Made by a program: the position numbers and the translations under genes. Positions 1-12,710 of a DNA stretch of 64,000 nt are shown here, piece after piece. Source of the DNA: Plantago major (lineage: Eukaryota > Streptophyta > Magnoliopsida > Lamiales > Plantaginaceae); assembly GCA_026545765.1 (NCBI GenBank), contig CM048841.1:103389542-103453541 (forward strand), written 5' to 3'. The first letter of the stretch is position 1. The number at the start of each line of letters is the position of its first letter. The notes under the pieces were generated by a model, which was given only the letters and a program-made list of their open reading frames with translations, made no database searches and was not told where the DNA came from.

Positions 1-604
1 TTGTATGAGCTTGCATGCGATTATCATTCTGTTTATGTTGATCATGAGCAATATCTCGTATTCTTTCATCCTTGTTTTGATTATGAGTAGCTAAATCGCT
101 CCGGACATGGTAGTTGCTTGATAGCTTTGCGTATTCGCATCTAGGGTTTCAAATCGTTTATATAGGTCAGGCTCGTTCAAAGATCTTCGTAAAAACCCTT
201 CGATTCAATACTCTCGTTCAAAGATTTTCTAAAACGTTTGGTTAAGGATCGTGGATTGACGACCCACTATTACTCTAGTTCAAATATCTTCAAACGCGTT
301 TGGTAAAGGTTGAATTGATGATTTTCTGTACACCGACCGTGTGACAAATATGAACGTATACCTAGAGAATTAGCATTGCTTGATCGTAAATACTGTGTCC
401 TCTCTATCTCATTGTTACAAACAACTACATTGCATTTTCTCTTTTTCTAGTTATTAGAAGTACTAGAACACAAACAAATCAACTCGTTTCACAAGTAACT
501 GTTGGCTTTCAATCGTTGCGGTAGCCTAATTGGTTCCTTAGCGAACGACTTCGTGGTTAGCTTATTTATTCTACAATAACTGCTTGCTACTTGTTTACTA
601 AGTA
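1..604 (+). repeat. LTR-retrotransposon leader-like sequence
   Basis: No protein is visible here. Around 475-604 the text (a Lys-codon-like purine tract, then 'gcggtagcctaattggttcc', an ACGAC block, 'tggttagc' and a run ending 'ttactaagtatc') resembles the untranslated leader that precedes gag in many plant Ty3/gypsy elements, where it is normally followed by 'ggcgccgttgccgg'. Here that downstream part is missing and the sequence passes straight into copia integrase codons near 605-640. The assignment rests on remembered resemblance, so it is tentative; 1-400 alone shows nothing definite. Confidence 0.35.
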
Positions 605-609
605 TCAAT

Positions 610-3006
610 TTGAGCACATCACATACTGGGAGAAATTTAAAATATCTCAGAACTGACAATGGTTTGGAGTACTTATCAACTGAGTTCAATGATTACTACA
701 AGTCCAAAGGCATTATAAGGCACAGGACAATACCTGGTACTCCACAGCAAAATGGAGTTGCTGAAAGGTATAATAGAACTATGCTTGAAAGAATCAGGTG
801 TATGTTGATCAGCTCAGTGTTGAGTAAGAAGTTTTGGGGAGAAGCAGCTAATACATCATGTTATCTCATAAACAGAAGTCCTACATCTGTTCTGAAGTTC
901 AAAACACCTGAGGAGATATGGTCTAATCATGCACCTAAGTATGATTACTTGAAAGTGTTTGGTTGTATAGGACTGGTGCATATTAAACAGGACAAGCTTG
1001 AAACCAGGGCTCTTAAATGCATTTTTCTGGGATATCCTAAAGGTGTTAAAGGATACAAATTATGGAGCATAGATCAGAGAAAATGCATACTCAGTAGGAA
1101 TGTTATCTTCAATGAAGAAATTATGCCACTAAAAGCTAAAGTTGCTAGTGAGCCACAAGTGCATGTTACTGATGAGTCAAATGATGGAATAATATCAATT
1201 GAAACTCATAGTAATACTGATGTTGAGGTGGAGCATGCAGATGATACATATGATGAGCAAGTAACTGATGATATAGTCACACCTGATAATGATGCAGTTG
1301 TTGAAGAAACAGATCACATAAATGAGCACAACAATGAAAGATCAAGGAGAGTCAGACAAGCACCTGATATGTTGGGATATGGTAGAGTTGCTAAATCCAA
1401 TATGATCTCATATGCATTGAGCATAGCTGAAGATTTATGCTATCCTGAACCAAACAGTTACACAGAAGCAGTCACTGGCAAAGAGAAGCATCACTGGCTT
1501 AATGCAATTAAAGAGGAACTGGAGTCATTGTACAAGAACAATACATGGTCTATTGTTACAGTACCAAAGAATGCAAAACTAGTAGGATGCAAATGGATCT
1601 TCAAGAAGAGAGATGAGCCTGCTATTGGTGGGACTGTGAGATTTAAAGCTAGATTAGTAGCAAAAGGGTTCACTCAGAGAGAAGGCATTGATTATAATGA
1701 AATATTCTCTCCAGTGGTTAAGCATACTTCTATCAGGATCTTACTATCTATTGTTACTCAGTATGAGTTATTTCTACAGCAAATGGATGTCAAAACTGCT
1801 TTTCTTCATGGGAATCTTGAAGAAGATATATATATGAGAATACCTGATGGAGTTAAATTGAACAATGCCATTACTAAGGCATGCTTATTAAAGAAATCTC
1901 TTTATGGTCTTAAACAGTCACCAAGACAGTGGTACAAGAGATTTGATGAATTTGTAACTTCAATGGGTTTTAAGGAGTTGTTATGACAGTTGCATCTATC
2001 AGAAAGGTAATGAAAGATAGGGATTTCTGTACTTACTACTTTATGTGGATGACATACTGATTGCAGGAAAGTGTAAACTCATGATTGGAGATGTCAAAAA
2101 GGATCTCAATAAGGAATTTGAGATGAAGGATCTTGGATATGCAGAGAGAATCCTAGGCATGGACATATGCAGGAGTTCTGATCAGAGAGTTACTACACTC
2201 ACACAGTTGAGTTATCTGTCAAAGGTGTTGCATAAATTCAATATGCATGAGTGTAAGCCAACTTCAGTACCAATCAGTCAAAGTGTAAAAATTTCAATTA
2301 CTCGGTGTCCAACCAGTGATGAAGAGATACAGAGAATGGAATCAATTTCATATGCTAGTGCAGTTGGAAGCATTATGTACACCATGGTTTGTTGCAGGCC
2401 TGACTTGGCATTTGCCATGAGTGTCATAAGCAGGTATATGAGTAATCCAGGTTATGATCACTGGGAAGTTGTGAAGGGTGTATTGAGGTTTATCAAGGGT
2501 ACAACAGGTCATGGCTTATATTTCAAAGCTGCAGACAATGTTGATCAACCACTAGTAGGCTATATGGATGCAGATTTTGCTGCAAATTCAGACACAAGGA
2601 AGTCCAATACTGGCTATGTGTTTACTCTTTATGGAACAACTATTAGTTGGAAGAGCTCACAACAGTCTGTGGTGGCATTGTCCACACTGAGGCAGAGTTT
2701 ATTGCTCTTTCTGAGGCAATTAAAGAAACAATTTGGCTTAAAGGATTGTTAAAGGAGCTGGGATATAATCAGGAGTGTGTAACTATCTTCTGTGACAATC
2801 AAAGTGCAATCCAGCTAGCAAAGCATCAGGTTTACCATGAAAGAACCAAGCACACTGATGTTAGGCTTTATTACATCAGGGATGTTATTGCAGAAGGGGT
2901 GATAAAAGTTGAGAAGATTCACACTTCTGTGAATATGTCTGATATAGCCAAGTTCAAGCTATGTTCATCATTGATGGGAATACAGGAAGGGTTGCTCCTA
3001 CCTTAA
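610..3006 (+). pseudogene. copia pol fragment (integrase-RT-RNase H), frameshifted
   Basis: Three open segments follow each other. 610-1986 starts inside the integrase core at RTDNGLEY, passes TPQQNG and an ERxNRT motif, crosses an acidic linker, then enters reverse transcriptase (KWIFKKR, QMDVKTAFLHG, KKSLYGLKQ). Near 1985 the frame shifts; the next frame carries a TAG stop at 2018-2020 just before the catalytic LYVDD motif at 2040-2055. 2045-2752 continues RT into RNase H (YMDADFA). A second frameshift near 2690 moves the reading to 2647-3006, which carries CDNQSA and the HTDVR motif of copia RNase H. No gag or protease precedes it. The two frameshifts and the stop mark an old copy. Confidence 0.9.
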
Positions 3007-3054
3007 GGAGTGAGATGGAGTCAATCAAGGGGGAATTCAATCTAGGTGGAGATT

Positions 3055-3571
3055 TGTAGATTAGATTGAATTGTAAGTGTGAAAGATCAGAAGAAAAGAA
3101 GAAGAGGATCTGTTCTGGTTTTGTTCTTGTTTGAAGAAGGAAGCATAAAACGTAATAATCGTGAAGAGTCGCATTTCTACTTATGCGGGTGATGTGGCTT
3201 CATCTGATTGGTTCTCTTCAACTATTATGACGTAAGGAGGCGTGTGTGCTTGGAGTATAAGTAGAAGAACGCTTCTACTGTAGCAGTTACGTTTTTCATC
3301 TTTGTAACAGAAATAACAAGGTTTTTTTTAGCTCTGTTCATTCTTTTGTTCAGTTTCTTCTGTAAATCAGAGATTGAAGTTTGTTGTAAACACTCTCTGT
3401 TGATCAATAAAGAATCCTTGATTGCTCCCATGGATGTAGGCATTTGCCGAACCACATAAAACACTGTGTCATTGTCGATTACTTTGATTGTTTGTGTTTG
3501 ATCGAGTGTTTTTTTGTTCGATTGTTTCGAGTTTGTTTGATTGTTGAATTATCGATTGTTTGACCTTAACA
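3055..3571 (+). repeat. 3' LTR of the copia fragment (about 517 bp)
   Basis: It starts TGTAGATT directly after a purine-rich stretch and ends CCTTAACA, giving the expected TG...CA ends. A TATAAG box lies near 3256 and an AATAAA signal near 3406, the usual U3-R layout of an LTR. The last bases, rich in 'gattgttt', are followed by unrelated AT-rich DNA. No second LTR is in the window, so identity between LTRs and age cannot be judged. Confidence 0.7.
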
Positions 3572-4200
3572 CTATGTTTCTACTTAAATATTTCCGAGAA
3601 ACTTTATGCATTTTGTCACTTTGGATGTCTAGTAGGACTTCACAATTTGCACATTACACAAAACTTAAATTACCCTCCACGCCACACATAACAAATTAGT
3701 ATTGTTTTCTCATTTATTTTGACTTTCCACGTAATGCTACACGTGAACTCTAGTGGTAGAAATTCTCAATCTGCTAAAAATCAGTAAAACAAATAAGAAA
3801 TTAAACAAAACAAACCAAACAAACACAAGAGTTCGTGGAATTTGTCGTGAAATGGTTGTCGGGACATTGCTTAGATGAGACTGCAAATTGTTTCCATGTG
3901 ATAGGCAGTTGACTTTGAGCTAGAGTGACTTAAGTATCATTTTTCTTAATCTCAATATAATTAGTACAATTTACAAGAGTCTTGGGATGACAAAACATTG
4001 CGTGTCACGGTATAAATAACCTGAAAACGAAGTTTCTTGTGTCTCTGTATCATTGCAACAATACATGGGTTAACATTAACTAATTATACTTGTTGAAAAG
4101 TAATAATATAACCCAATAAAAGGCGAGTGGGGAAATTAAATGTTTCTCTCAATTTTTGTTCAATTTCGCCAAAAAACAATACAAAACCCAACTAAAATGA
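3572..4200. other. AT-rich intergenic sequence
   Basis: No gene, RNA or recognisable repeat was seen on either strand. Reading frames are short and without known motifs. Confidence 0.6.
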
Positions 4201-4620
4201 TGAGAAGGCCTAGACTCTCACAAAAATACATATAGCGCGTGTCTTCCACCTACATTCTTTCTTCTTCTTTCTTCTTCATCTGCAGTTGTCTCTCTTCTTC
4301 TTCTCTTCCATTATCGTCTCTCTTCGTCTTCGACAACAGTTGTGTCTTTCTTCTTCTTTCAAGGCCGTCTCTTCCCCTTCTCAAGTTCTTCGTCTTCCAC
4401 AGTTGTCTCTTTCTTCTTCTTCTTCTCAAGGTCGTCTCTTCCATTATCGTCAACAGTCACTTCCGATCCCTAATTTCTCTGATCCCTAATTTCCTCGATC
4501 CCTAATTTCCTTGAAAATGTCTCAAGAAAAAGACTCAAGAGCGTTCTCGATTGTCAAATTCACAGGAAAGATGGCTGCAATTAAAGAACAGACATCTTAC
4601 CTGTGAATTTGCCTAATCGG
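4201..4620 (+). promoter_or_regulatory. Pyrimidine-rich leader-like tract, possible relic of a gene 5' end
   Basis: A TATA-like 'acatatag' near 4230 is followed by about 230 bp of TTC/CTT repeats, then three near-copies of 'gatccctaatttc' at 4465-4512 and an ATG at 4517 that opens only 28 codons. CT-rich stretches like this are common in plant 5' untranslated regions. The tract yields low-complexity frames on both strands that are not believable proteins. I infer a promoter plus leader from a lost gene, without firm evidence. Confidence 0.3.
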
Positions 4621-4685
4621 AATCTCCTACAATTTGAGGATTTTCAAAAGATGGAAAATGCTAGCGTGAAGAAGAGACAAATAAC

Positions 4686-4990
4686 CTGGTGGGTTTTCTG
4701 CTTGTTCTCGGTTATGTTTTGTGTTCTGGTGGATTGGATTCTTTCTTATTGAAATTATGTATGAGAATGCATGGTGGGTTTTATGCTTGTTCTCTGTTAT
4801 GTTTGGATTCTTTCTTTTCCTGGCATTGGGCGGGTGAGAGTGAAGCTCTGCTATGTTTGGATTCTTTCTTTTCCTGGCATTGGGCGGGTGAGGGTGAAGC
4901 ACCGTGGAATGGTCTGAGCTCGAAGAGTGTATGCGCCTGGTGGGTTTTATGCTTGTTCTATGCTATGTTTGGATTCTTTCTTTCCTGGAA
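4686..4990 (+). repeat. Imperfect tandem repeat, 50-120 bp units
   Basis: The block 'tggtgggttt...tgcttgttct..gttatgttt' followed by 'ggattctttctttt' recurs near 4688, 4769 and 4939. Inside it, a 52-bp unit with 'cctggcattgggcgggtgag' is perfectly duplicated except for one base (about 4800-4900). The frames through it are by-products of the repeat. Its origin is unknown. Confidence 0.7.
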
Positions 4991-5619
4991 GAGATGTATC
5001 TGGGACGAAGATTCTTTTGTAAGGGACTAAGTTTATATAAAATATGATAGAAACCTTTTCTTGGTATTCTCAAAAAATGATAAGATAATTTTCTGAAGAA
5101 TTAAAGATGTATGTGTTTGGGAGATGCCGTTGAAGGTGCAACTGACAGGGTTACAAGTCTCTACAGGTATATTGCTACTTTTTACTACCTGAATTAGCTG
5201 AAACTTTGAAAATTTCATGTTCCATGTCCAATTAACAAGTACTTTTTTACTACTTGAATTAGCTGAAGCATTTGGCAATGCAAAGAGGAATTTAAGTTGG
5301 ATGGTGGTGCGGGTTCGAAAAAGAGTTCGGGGTTTCGAATAAGTTCAATTCAACAGTTAAATGTGAAGCTAAGAAGGCTGCAACTATATTTGGTTTGTGA
5401 CTAGGTTAGTTTGCTCTATCGTTGATGCCAGTGAAACTATTATGTGGGTTTCAGATTTCCAGCACGATGTGTGTTGATGATGATGAACTTGTTTACATGT
5501 ATCTGATGCTTGTTGTGCCAAACTTTGTCTAATTAGGCATTTTAATGTACAATTACATTTGTGGTGTCTTATTTGTGTTACTGCTTACTACTCTTATTAT
5601 TTGGCTGTGTAGGTCTCTA

Positions 5620-6680
5620 GTCGTGGAGGCATGGACTCTTCGAGTGTGAGGAGCTAATTATTGAGCTTGCCATTTTGTTAAACAGGTCATACTAGTTTTC
5701 ATAGACACCGGATTGCTGGATGTGGTAGAGGACTTTGGAACATAAATATACAGTTAAGTCAGGTTATGAACTGTTGTCAGAAAAAGAACAGGTTTGATCA
5801 ACCCATGGAGTGGACGCTGCAGTTCTGGAACAACTGGATTCCCTTGAAAATCAATGCTTTCTTGTGAAAGTTGATACAAAATATGATTCCAACTCTAACG
5901 AACTTGAAGAAACACAATCGTATTCACATGGAGGAAGTCGTGTGGTGCAAATTATGTGATGTGAAGGAAGAAAATGCATTGTTCATTTATTCTTCAAGTG
6001 TAATTTTGCTTCTTGGTATGGAAAAAGGTATAATTATGGCTAGATGTAATACTACCTGTTTCAGATGATGCGCAAGGGAGCATGTTAGCCTGGTCTAAGA
6101 TCGTTCCGTCAAGAGCAAGCAAAACTTGCCAAGTCTGCTGGCAAGGAATGATGTGGTTTATTTGCCAAACAAGAAATTAGGTTATTTTTAGAGGTGGCGA
6201 TATTTCACATGTTGAGATTTTTGATAAGTTGAAGTTCCATACCTGGTCATCTGGTCATGGTTAAAAAAAAAAAAGATGATGTCCATCTACACGTATAACT
6301 TCACATATTGGGAGCTACAGTTCCAGTCCGAGGCCAAGAAGTTGTGGTGTGCTGTTTTCTGAAATCTTTTTAATTTGCAGAATCCGTGTATGTTGAGTTT
6401 CTGGGAACATGTACTCTCCCCTGCCTAGGTCTTGGTATACTGTTTGGGAGTGAGTGGAACTTTAAGGAGCTTGTTCTCAGTGCTCTTAATACTTGAAGTT
6501 TGTATTACTGATGAGAGGTTCATGTTTTTTGGCCTTTTGTCCTATGTAATTTGGTTCCTCATTAAAAGGTCCAAATTACTAGGGATCTTGATCTTCTTTG
6601 TGATTGTACATGGACTCTGGGCACCTGTGCTTGGAGTTGTTGAACTTCGTTGATAAATTTCAAATTCTTAAAAAAACAAA
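5620..6680 (+). pseudogene. LINE (L1-type) 3' relic with zf-RVT domain
   Basis: From 5744 the frame reads KYTVKSGYELL, then QFWNNWIPLKINAF, followed by a stop (TGA 5865-5867, where the family has Trp), then IPTLTNL and a CKLC zinc knuckle. This is the zinc-binding domain that follows reverse transcriptase in plant L1 elements (PF13966). Degenerate frames continue to about 6650, and the region ends near 6650-6677 with 'cgttgataaattt' and an A-rich tail typical of plant LINE 3' ends. The RT itself is absent, so this is a 5'-truncated, decayed insertion. The upstream limit is not clear. Confidence 0.75.
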
Positions 6681-7340
6681 CTCTTATTTTGGTTTGATAC
6701 TTTGTGTAGCATAACATACCCAATTGATTATATCTAGGTAATATTTAAACATTTTTTAACGAGTATGTAGAACAACGATCTTCTTAGTAAAACAAGTACT
6801 GTTTTGGATATGACCGTATAAGTTTTCATAGTTTAAGGCAGAATTGTACCGAGATCGACGAAATTGAGCAATAATAGGTCTCTCTCCACACCGCATAGAA
6901 TTTAGCAAAACATAGTGTAGATCGGGAATACTTAGCATACCATAGAGTAAGACCAGAATACGCTACTTCACACGCGTAGCGTGTGACGTAGCTTCTAGTT
7001 TGTAATACAAGAGTAAAATCATACACATCTCAATCAATTTGAAGTAAATTGAGATAAATTGTTTGTGTGACCATTTATTAATTTCTAATTCGTCTTGAAT
7101 AGTATTGAAATGTAATGAATTGTAATGTATAGAAAAGTTTATATTTTGTAACAATTTCACAACTATTTGAAGTTCTGAACTTAGTTACTATGATTTTACT
7201 CTATTTACATTCTGCAGAAGCAGAATTTCTCAAATTTTCCACTTGGAACAATAATATTAAAGTGGAGTGGTGAAACATAAAAATGGATACAAAATTATTT
7301 CTACATAAGGTCACAATCCCCACTCTTTGTTACTCCAAGC
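6681..7340. other. Intergenic sequence, including the kinase 3' flank
   Basis: AT-rich, with no convincing coding frame. The last 100-150 bp probably contain the 3' untranslated region of the minus-strand kinase, but no polyadenylation signal stands out. Confidence 0.5.
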
Positions 7341-10300
7341 CTAGTAATAATCAATAGGAGTATCATCACAAGTTTCATCAGACAACATATCCCTACTGAA
7401 AGGAGGAGGAACATAAGGTGGTGTTGTACATCTCAACAGTGCCCAATTCACCCCCTGGAAAAACTGATGATTCTTGATAGCCGACGCGCCCCTGGTCGAA
7501 CCCAACCGTCCAGCCGGATCCTTCACCAGCAATTGCGATATCAAGTCCTTAGCCGAGGCTGGGATTGACGGCTCCTTAGGGAATTCGAGAGCCCGGGCAA
7601 CAATGTTAGCTAGGGTTATCTCATGGTCCATTCCACGAAATGGCGTCACACCATAAAATAACTCGAAAATAAATATACCGAGTGTCCACCAATCAACCGC
7701 ACTGCCGTGTCCTTCACCAGAGACTATCTCCGGGGCCAAGTACTCATGAGTCCCAACAAATGACATGGACCGGACATCGATTGGCTCTGCCACGAATTCC
7801 GGGCCTGCTTCACGGGCCTGCTTCTTTTTTCGCCTGCGTTTATGTCTGAAGCAGGACACTGCAGGGACTATACAATTGGGAAGAATGCAAGACGTGGAGC
7901 TGAATTGGGGTGGATCGAGCTTGTACCCGTTCGATAATGGTGCATTTGTTTCGCTCTTGGGAATTACTTGGGCGGGGGTCGACGTGGAGTCATCGCATCT
8001 TAGAGAGAGGTCAAAGTCAGTAAGCATCACATGACCATCAGAACGGACCAACACATTTTCCGGCTTTAGATCCCGGTACACTACTCCCATCATGTGAACG
8101 TACTCTAAAGCAACCACAACTTGAGACACGTAGAACCTGCAATACAAGTAGTAAATAACCCAAGCAGCTTGACAGCAATCAAACTTTGCAAATCCAATCA
8201 TTGACTGACAGCAAACCCAAGAAACGAGCTTTCGGACAAACGAATAATTACATAAATATAGGTTAGTTAGCCTTCTTGCATATGTCTGGGGCCTAAAACA
8301 GTCACATCCATGTCAATTATTAGATCCATGCTGAAAGTATAGCAGACATATATGTTCTAAAGTCTAAACCATATCATAAACAAGAACATTCCATATTATT
8401 TGTAAGTATGCTACTTGTTTAAGTTAATCATTTCACATAAGGGACCATATGTGTTATACCAACTGCTTACTATACTTTAAGGGGTGTCTAGGGACCCCTT
8501 CCCCCCAAACAAAAGGATAAGAAATCCCATGTATTGCTATTTGTTAGTACTGTCCCATTTTGTCCTAACATCTAACAAACCTCAGCCAATTTTATTCTGA
8601 TTTGTTCTGTTTGTATTGTTCATATGAATGAAATAGCATATATATGTTCATAGAAAACAAATGAGAGAATGGAAACATGTCAATACTACCAGAACTGCAA
8701 GAAACGACATAACAGGAAGTTGGTGAAATCACCTAACGACACAATCCTTCGCCTTAACAGGTTATAAAACGAAAAACTCAACAGACTGCACACTGGGTCT
8801 AGAAACCATTCAAGGGAACTTGGTTGCTACGCCGTGGCTAATCCTAAAAAGAGTAGGCCAAGTGAGATACATTTTAAGTAGGAAAAGGTCTTATCATGAA
8901 TGTTGTTACATATCATTTCATGCTTACAACTTCCTTTGTGGAGAAAGGATCTCAATGTTAGTTGCAATTTGAGTGCATTTGCTGGCTGCAGTCGACTGCA
9001 TAATCGGCTTGTAATAATAGATTGACAAGAATGACCTGACCCCATTTGTCCTAATAATTCAACTTAGAAAACAAGAGGAAACACACATTTTGCCTAACAA
9101 TCCAAATACACCTAACATGCCTAAAACTGTGCTGTTATCTTGTTTTAATGGTTAGAAATTAGCTCCCTCAGTTTCTGTTGCATGCCACATGATATAGAAG
9201 ACACTGTTCCAGCCAAGTTTTCTAGTCATTACACGTTAGCACCTTAAAGTATACTACCGGTAGATTATTCTACAGACCTGGTGTATGAGTAAATCGTATA
9301 CCATATGTAAATGAATTTCGATAATGCGATTTTTCCTTTTTCTCCTTTTCTGGAGAAAAACATCAATAGGTGGGAGAATAATGGAACACCCTAAAGTCCG
9401 GAAGATCACATTCAATTTGGATTTTGTGGCCTTTTCTCCCACCTTTTGAGGATCAACACAAATTATATATACACAAAGTAGAAAATTCTCCTCCAAAGTA
9501 TTTAAATCTTTTTTTTACCGTGAAAACTGCCTTTCTTTGGATTTGTAAAGGGGACAGAACAATTAATAATACACCGGGCCACGTGATTAACTGGTAATAT
9601 TTTATGGTCAACCATAATGATAGTAGTAATAATTATTAAAATAATAGTACTAATCCAACTGGGGCAGTGAGGTGAGTTATCAAAGCCAACACACGGCTAT
9701 AGCATTTAACTACACATTTGATTTTGTAATGGACAAATTCAATTGAAGTGGCAATGCTAGTTTTATGACAATTCCTAACCAGTACGGTTCATTTGGTCCA
9801 TTTGAGACTGTCTGATAGTACTACTGAACCCCCTCACTGATGTGGGGTCCACTCGTCCCCGGGTGATGTGCGAAGGGGTGCAGGTTCAAGAATTAATACG
9901 GTGTGTGACTAATTCTAAATGAACAAAGTAATATTATCTGAAATGCAAAGCGTGTATCATTAATACTTGAAAATAGCGACTACCATTGCCATGAAAATTG
10001 AACTCTAAGAGTTTTTTTTTTTTTTTTTTTGAGAGAATTGAACTCAAGAGTCAAATAGATAAATGTTCCTTGTGATATTGAACTTAAGTAGTACTAGTAA
10101 CATGTTAAAACATTGAAATTGGGTGGGACCATCTGAGCAAAAGATACATTAATAAAAATTAGTTGAGGTTGGACGCACACTTAATCGACCCCTCATGCAA
10201 GGGTCCTAAGTCCAAAATTTTGAGTATCTAGCTGATCACAAAGTGGGGCAACAATGTGGTACATAGCTGGGTGAGCCATAGTCACCCAACATCATATAAA

Positions 10301-12438
10301 CCAGACACAACAATTTATGTGAATGGGTCAGTCAGCCCCTAGCATCAAATAAAATCGCACAATTTAAGTGGAACACGGTTTATTGATGTTTGAGGTTGAC
10401 AACTTAAACACCAACACCAACTCTTATGACACGATGAGAGAAGAGAGGAACTAATTACCAAACAAATAACCTAAAGTAAGTACAGAACTTCCTAATATGT
10501 ATTCTAGCTCGATCAAAGCAGCTCGAGCCAAGTTTTAAAATGTAAAATTTACTAAAGTTCGGCTCGACTACTCAAAGCCTCAAACATATCACCCCGGCCC
10601 CCCTCCCCGAATCTGCACTTGAACTCCACATAAATCCAGTGGGGGCTCTTAACTACTGCTAATGACTTATTGCATGTGGCATCATAATTCCACTACCAGA
10701 GCTTTTTACATCTTAGCTTTCACTTTTTACCTTCCAAAAGTGAAAAGCACAGTGTCACAGAGACTCACAGGCAGTACTGTATTTCTCACCGCACAGTAGA
10801 TTTCTGTTTCCACCATTAAAGCCTGAGGCCAGAAGAAGACGATGTCCATCAGACATGGTCCCACATCAAGATGATGTGTGGGGCCATTCTTACACGTCAT
10901 TTTCAATCTCAACATCAAAACTAATAAATAACCAATCCAAATATTTCAAAAATTCCTCTTTTAACCCGTTTTCCTGACATGTCACATCCCTCTCTTAACT
11001 CATCACTGCATCAAATCCAAATTTTGTAAATTCTTTTTTCTTCCACTTGTTTTCAAAAATCAAACTGGAAGATCCAAATTTTGTTAAATTGTCTATTTTT
11101 TCCGCATGAGTTCAAAAATCGAACCAGAAATTCACCATCTTCTTGAACAATATCGAAAAATCTGGATCACTAGAATTAGACAATTTTGTTTTTGTCTCCT
11201 TCACTAAAGCACTCAATCATTTATTGATTATTGATTGATCACTAATGGTTTTAAAAGGTGTAGTATCATATTGTTGCTTAAGAATACACTCATTATCAAG
11301 TCCACTTGTGAATCCCATTGACTCAATCATTTTGAAATGAAATAATATGATCAGTTTCAATTACATATAAGTTCGATAACCGTCTACCATTAACATATAC
11401 TTAAGGTCAAGGATAACATGGCATGAGAGCCAGATTGAAGACTACTAATTCGCAAAAGTATTAATCGTTTTAAAGGGATGATGACCCAAATTAATAATAA
11501 TATCCCGAACTTTAACCACTATCATTAGAATAATTTAATCCGTGCACATAAAAGCCAAAAGAATACGAATTAAAACCTCAATTTCGGAATATATTCCTAA
11601 TACCAGAAATTGACTGAATCTCCTGGAAAGGTAAAAGATCAAGATTGACTACTCCTGGAAGTAATTTTTTGACACAGACTAGAACATTCCGATCAGTCTG
11701 TTTTTCAATTTTTCCAGCTTCCCTCAGATGCCAAACCACTTAAAATCTCAAAGATCTGACACAATAAATTACCTCAACATTCCAGTTCATACTTCTTAAA
11801 TTACAAATTTTCAAAAGTAATTGTCCAATTACCTTTTCAATTTTTGCCAATCAACCACTTCGAAATTTTAACTACCAATTAATCTCAAACCGTAGTGATA
11901 AAATGTTCGATTAACAGACGCACCTGACGGCAGAGTCAGGAAACCGTTTACACGGCTGGCGCTGCCGCAAAACATGAAGATCTCCACCGGGGCAAAACTC
12001 AGTCAAGAGGCAGCTCCATTTAGGCGTATCAATAACAGCGTAAAGCGTAGGCAGAAAGGGATGATCCAGCATTTCCAGAATCTCCCTTTCGGTCTTGGCC
12101 CTGCCTTCCTTGTTCCTGCTGGCGAGCTCCTTCTTATCCATGACCTTGGCCGCAAAGAGAGTGTTGGGAGGGGGCTTTTTGAGCTCGGCGAGGTAGACGG
12201 AGCCGATGTCGCCGGAGCCGAGGCGGTGGAGGAAGCGGAGGTCGGGGAGGGAGAGGGTGGGGAGGCGGCGGAGGGAGTCGGAGGGTTTGGAGTGGGAGGA
12301 GGAGGAGGTCGTCCAGTCGGAGCCGGAGCTGGTGGAGCGGTGGATGTCGGTGGTGGTGGTGGTGGAGTTGAAGCTCATGCTTTCTAGGTCGGAGGCGATT
12401 GAGTTCGGTGATGATAATGGTGGTGGTGGTGGCTCCAT
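7341..12438 (-). CDS. AGC VIII protein kinase, AGC1-12-like
   Basis: Two exons, 12438-11924 and 8136-7341, join at CAG|GTGCGT...TGCAG|G and give 436 residues (1311 bp). A Ser/Thr-rich N-terminus is followed by the kinase domain from about residue 66: glycine loop GSGDIG (74-79), ATP lysine in AAKVM (K98), RDLKPEN with catalytic D194, and DFD at 212-214. DFD instead of DFG, plus the basic insertion before the activation loop (about 220-295, KRRRKKK), is the mark of plant AGC VIII kinases. [12 protein letters not shown] and DWW follow. The protein ends PIDYY. These kinases phosphorylate PIN auxin carriers and related membrane targets; the basic insert usually decides localisation. PINOID and WAG are alternatives, but the N-terminus and tail fit AGC1-12 better. 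Confidence 0.88.
8137..11923 (-). other. Large intron of the kinase gene (3787 bp)
   Basis: Bounded by GT (11923-11922) and AG (8138-8137) and phase-consistent with both exons. Single introns at this site are known in AGC VIII genes, but they are usually short. No coding remnant was recognised inside. A poly(T) run lies at about 10011-10030. Several CA- and T-rich stretches give meaningless frames (for example 9254-9496 and 10727-10918). Confidence 0.75.
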
Positions 12439-12710
12439 TGATTTGGGTGATTCAGTTGAGTGAGGAATTTGAAGAAGATGGAGAAGAAGCAGAATTTGAA
12501 CAAGTTATTTAGTGAGGGGTATGGCATATTGTGGAAGTCGATTTATTTAGTTTGAGATTTGACATTTTGCTCCTTGACTTTTTTCATTTTTGACAAATTA
12601 ACTCTTTATTCTATTTTCTCTCGACTCTTACTAAATGTTTTTACGAACATAGACTTTAACAGGCCTCACTTTAACATAACTTTTTTAATAAATATTGATT
12701 AAATTTTATG
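12439..12710 (-). promoter_or_regulatory. Proximal promoter and leader of the kinase gene
   Basis: Upstream of the kinase ATG the minus strand is CT-rich (TTCTTCTCC repeats, about 12465-12500), as in many plant 5' leaders. An 'aactaaataaat' TATA-like block lies near 12540-12555, about 105 bp upstream of the ATG. A MITE begins at 12711, so the undisturbed promoter is short. Promoter function is inferred. Confidence 0.35.

Larger units (their letters stand above)
605..3571 (+). mobile_element. 5'-truncated Ty1/copia retrotransposon with 3' LTR
   Basis: The element keeps the C-terminal half of integrase, reverse transcriptase, RNase H, a purine-rich tract (about 3041-3054) and one 3' LTR. The 5' LTR, primer site, gag, protease and the first part of integrase are absent. 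The order integrase before reverse transcriptase is the copia order. The reading frame is broken, so it cannot be autonomous. The left breakpoint near 605 joins a different retrotransposon leader, which suggests recombination or insertion-deletion rather than a clean insertion. Confidence 0.9.

Noticed and set aside
4239-4505. Ser/Leu/Phe-rich plus-strand frames and an Arg/Lys-rich minus-strand frame
   Set aside because: Translations of a TTC/CTT tract; no start context or family.
4627-4902. Minus-strand frame with repeated NARKRKNPNI
   Set aside because: It is the antisense reading of the tandem repeat at 4686-4990.
12206-12463. Plus-strand Glu/Gly-rich frames opposite kinase exon 1
   Set aside because: Antisense of the Ser/Thr/Pro-rich N-terminus; codon pattern explains the openness.
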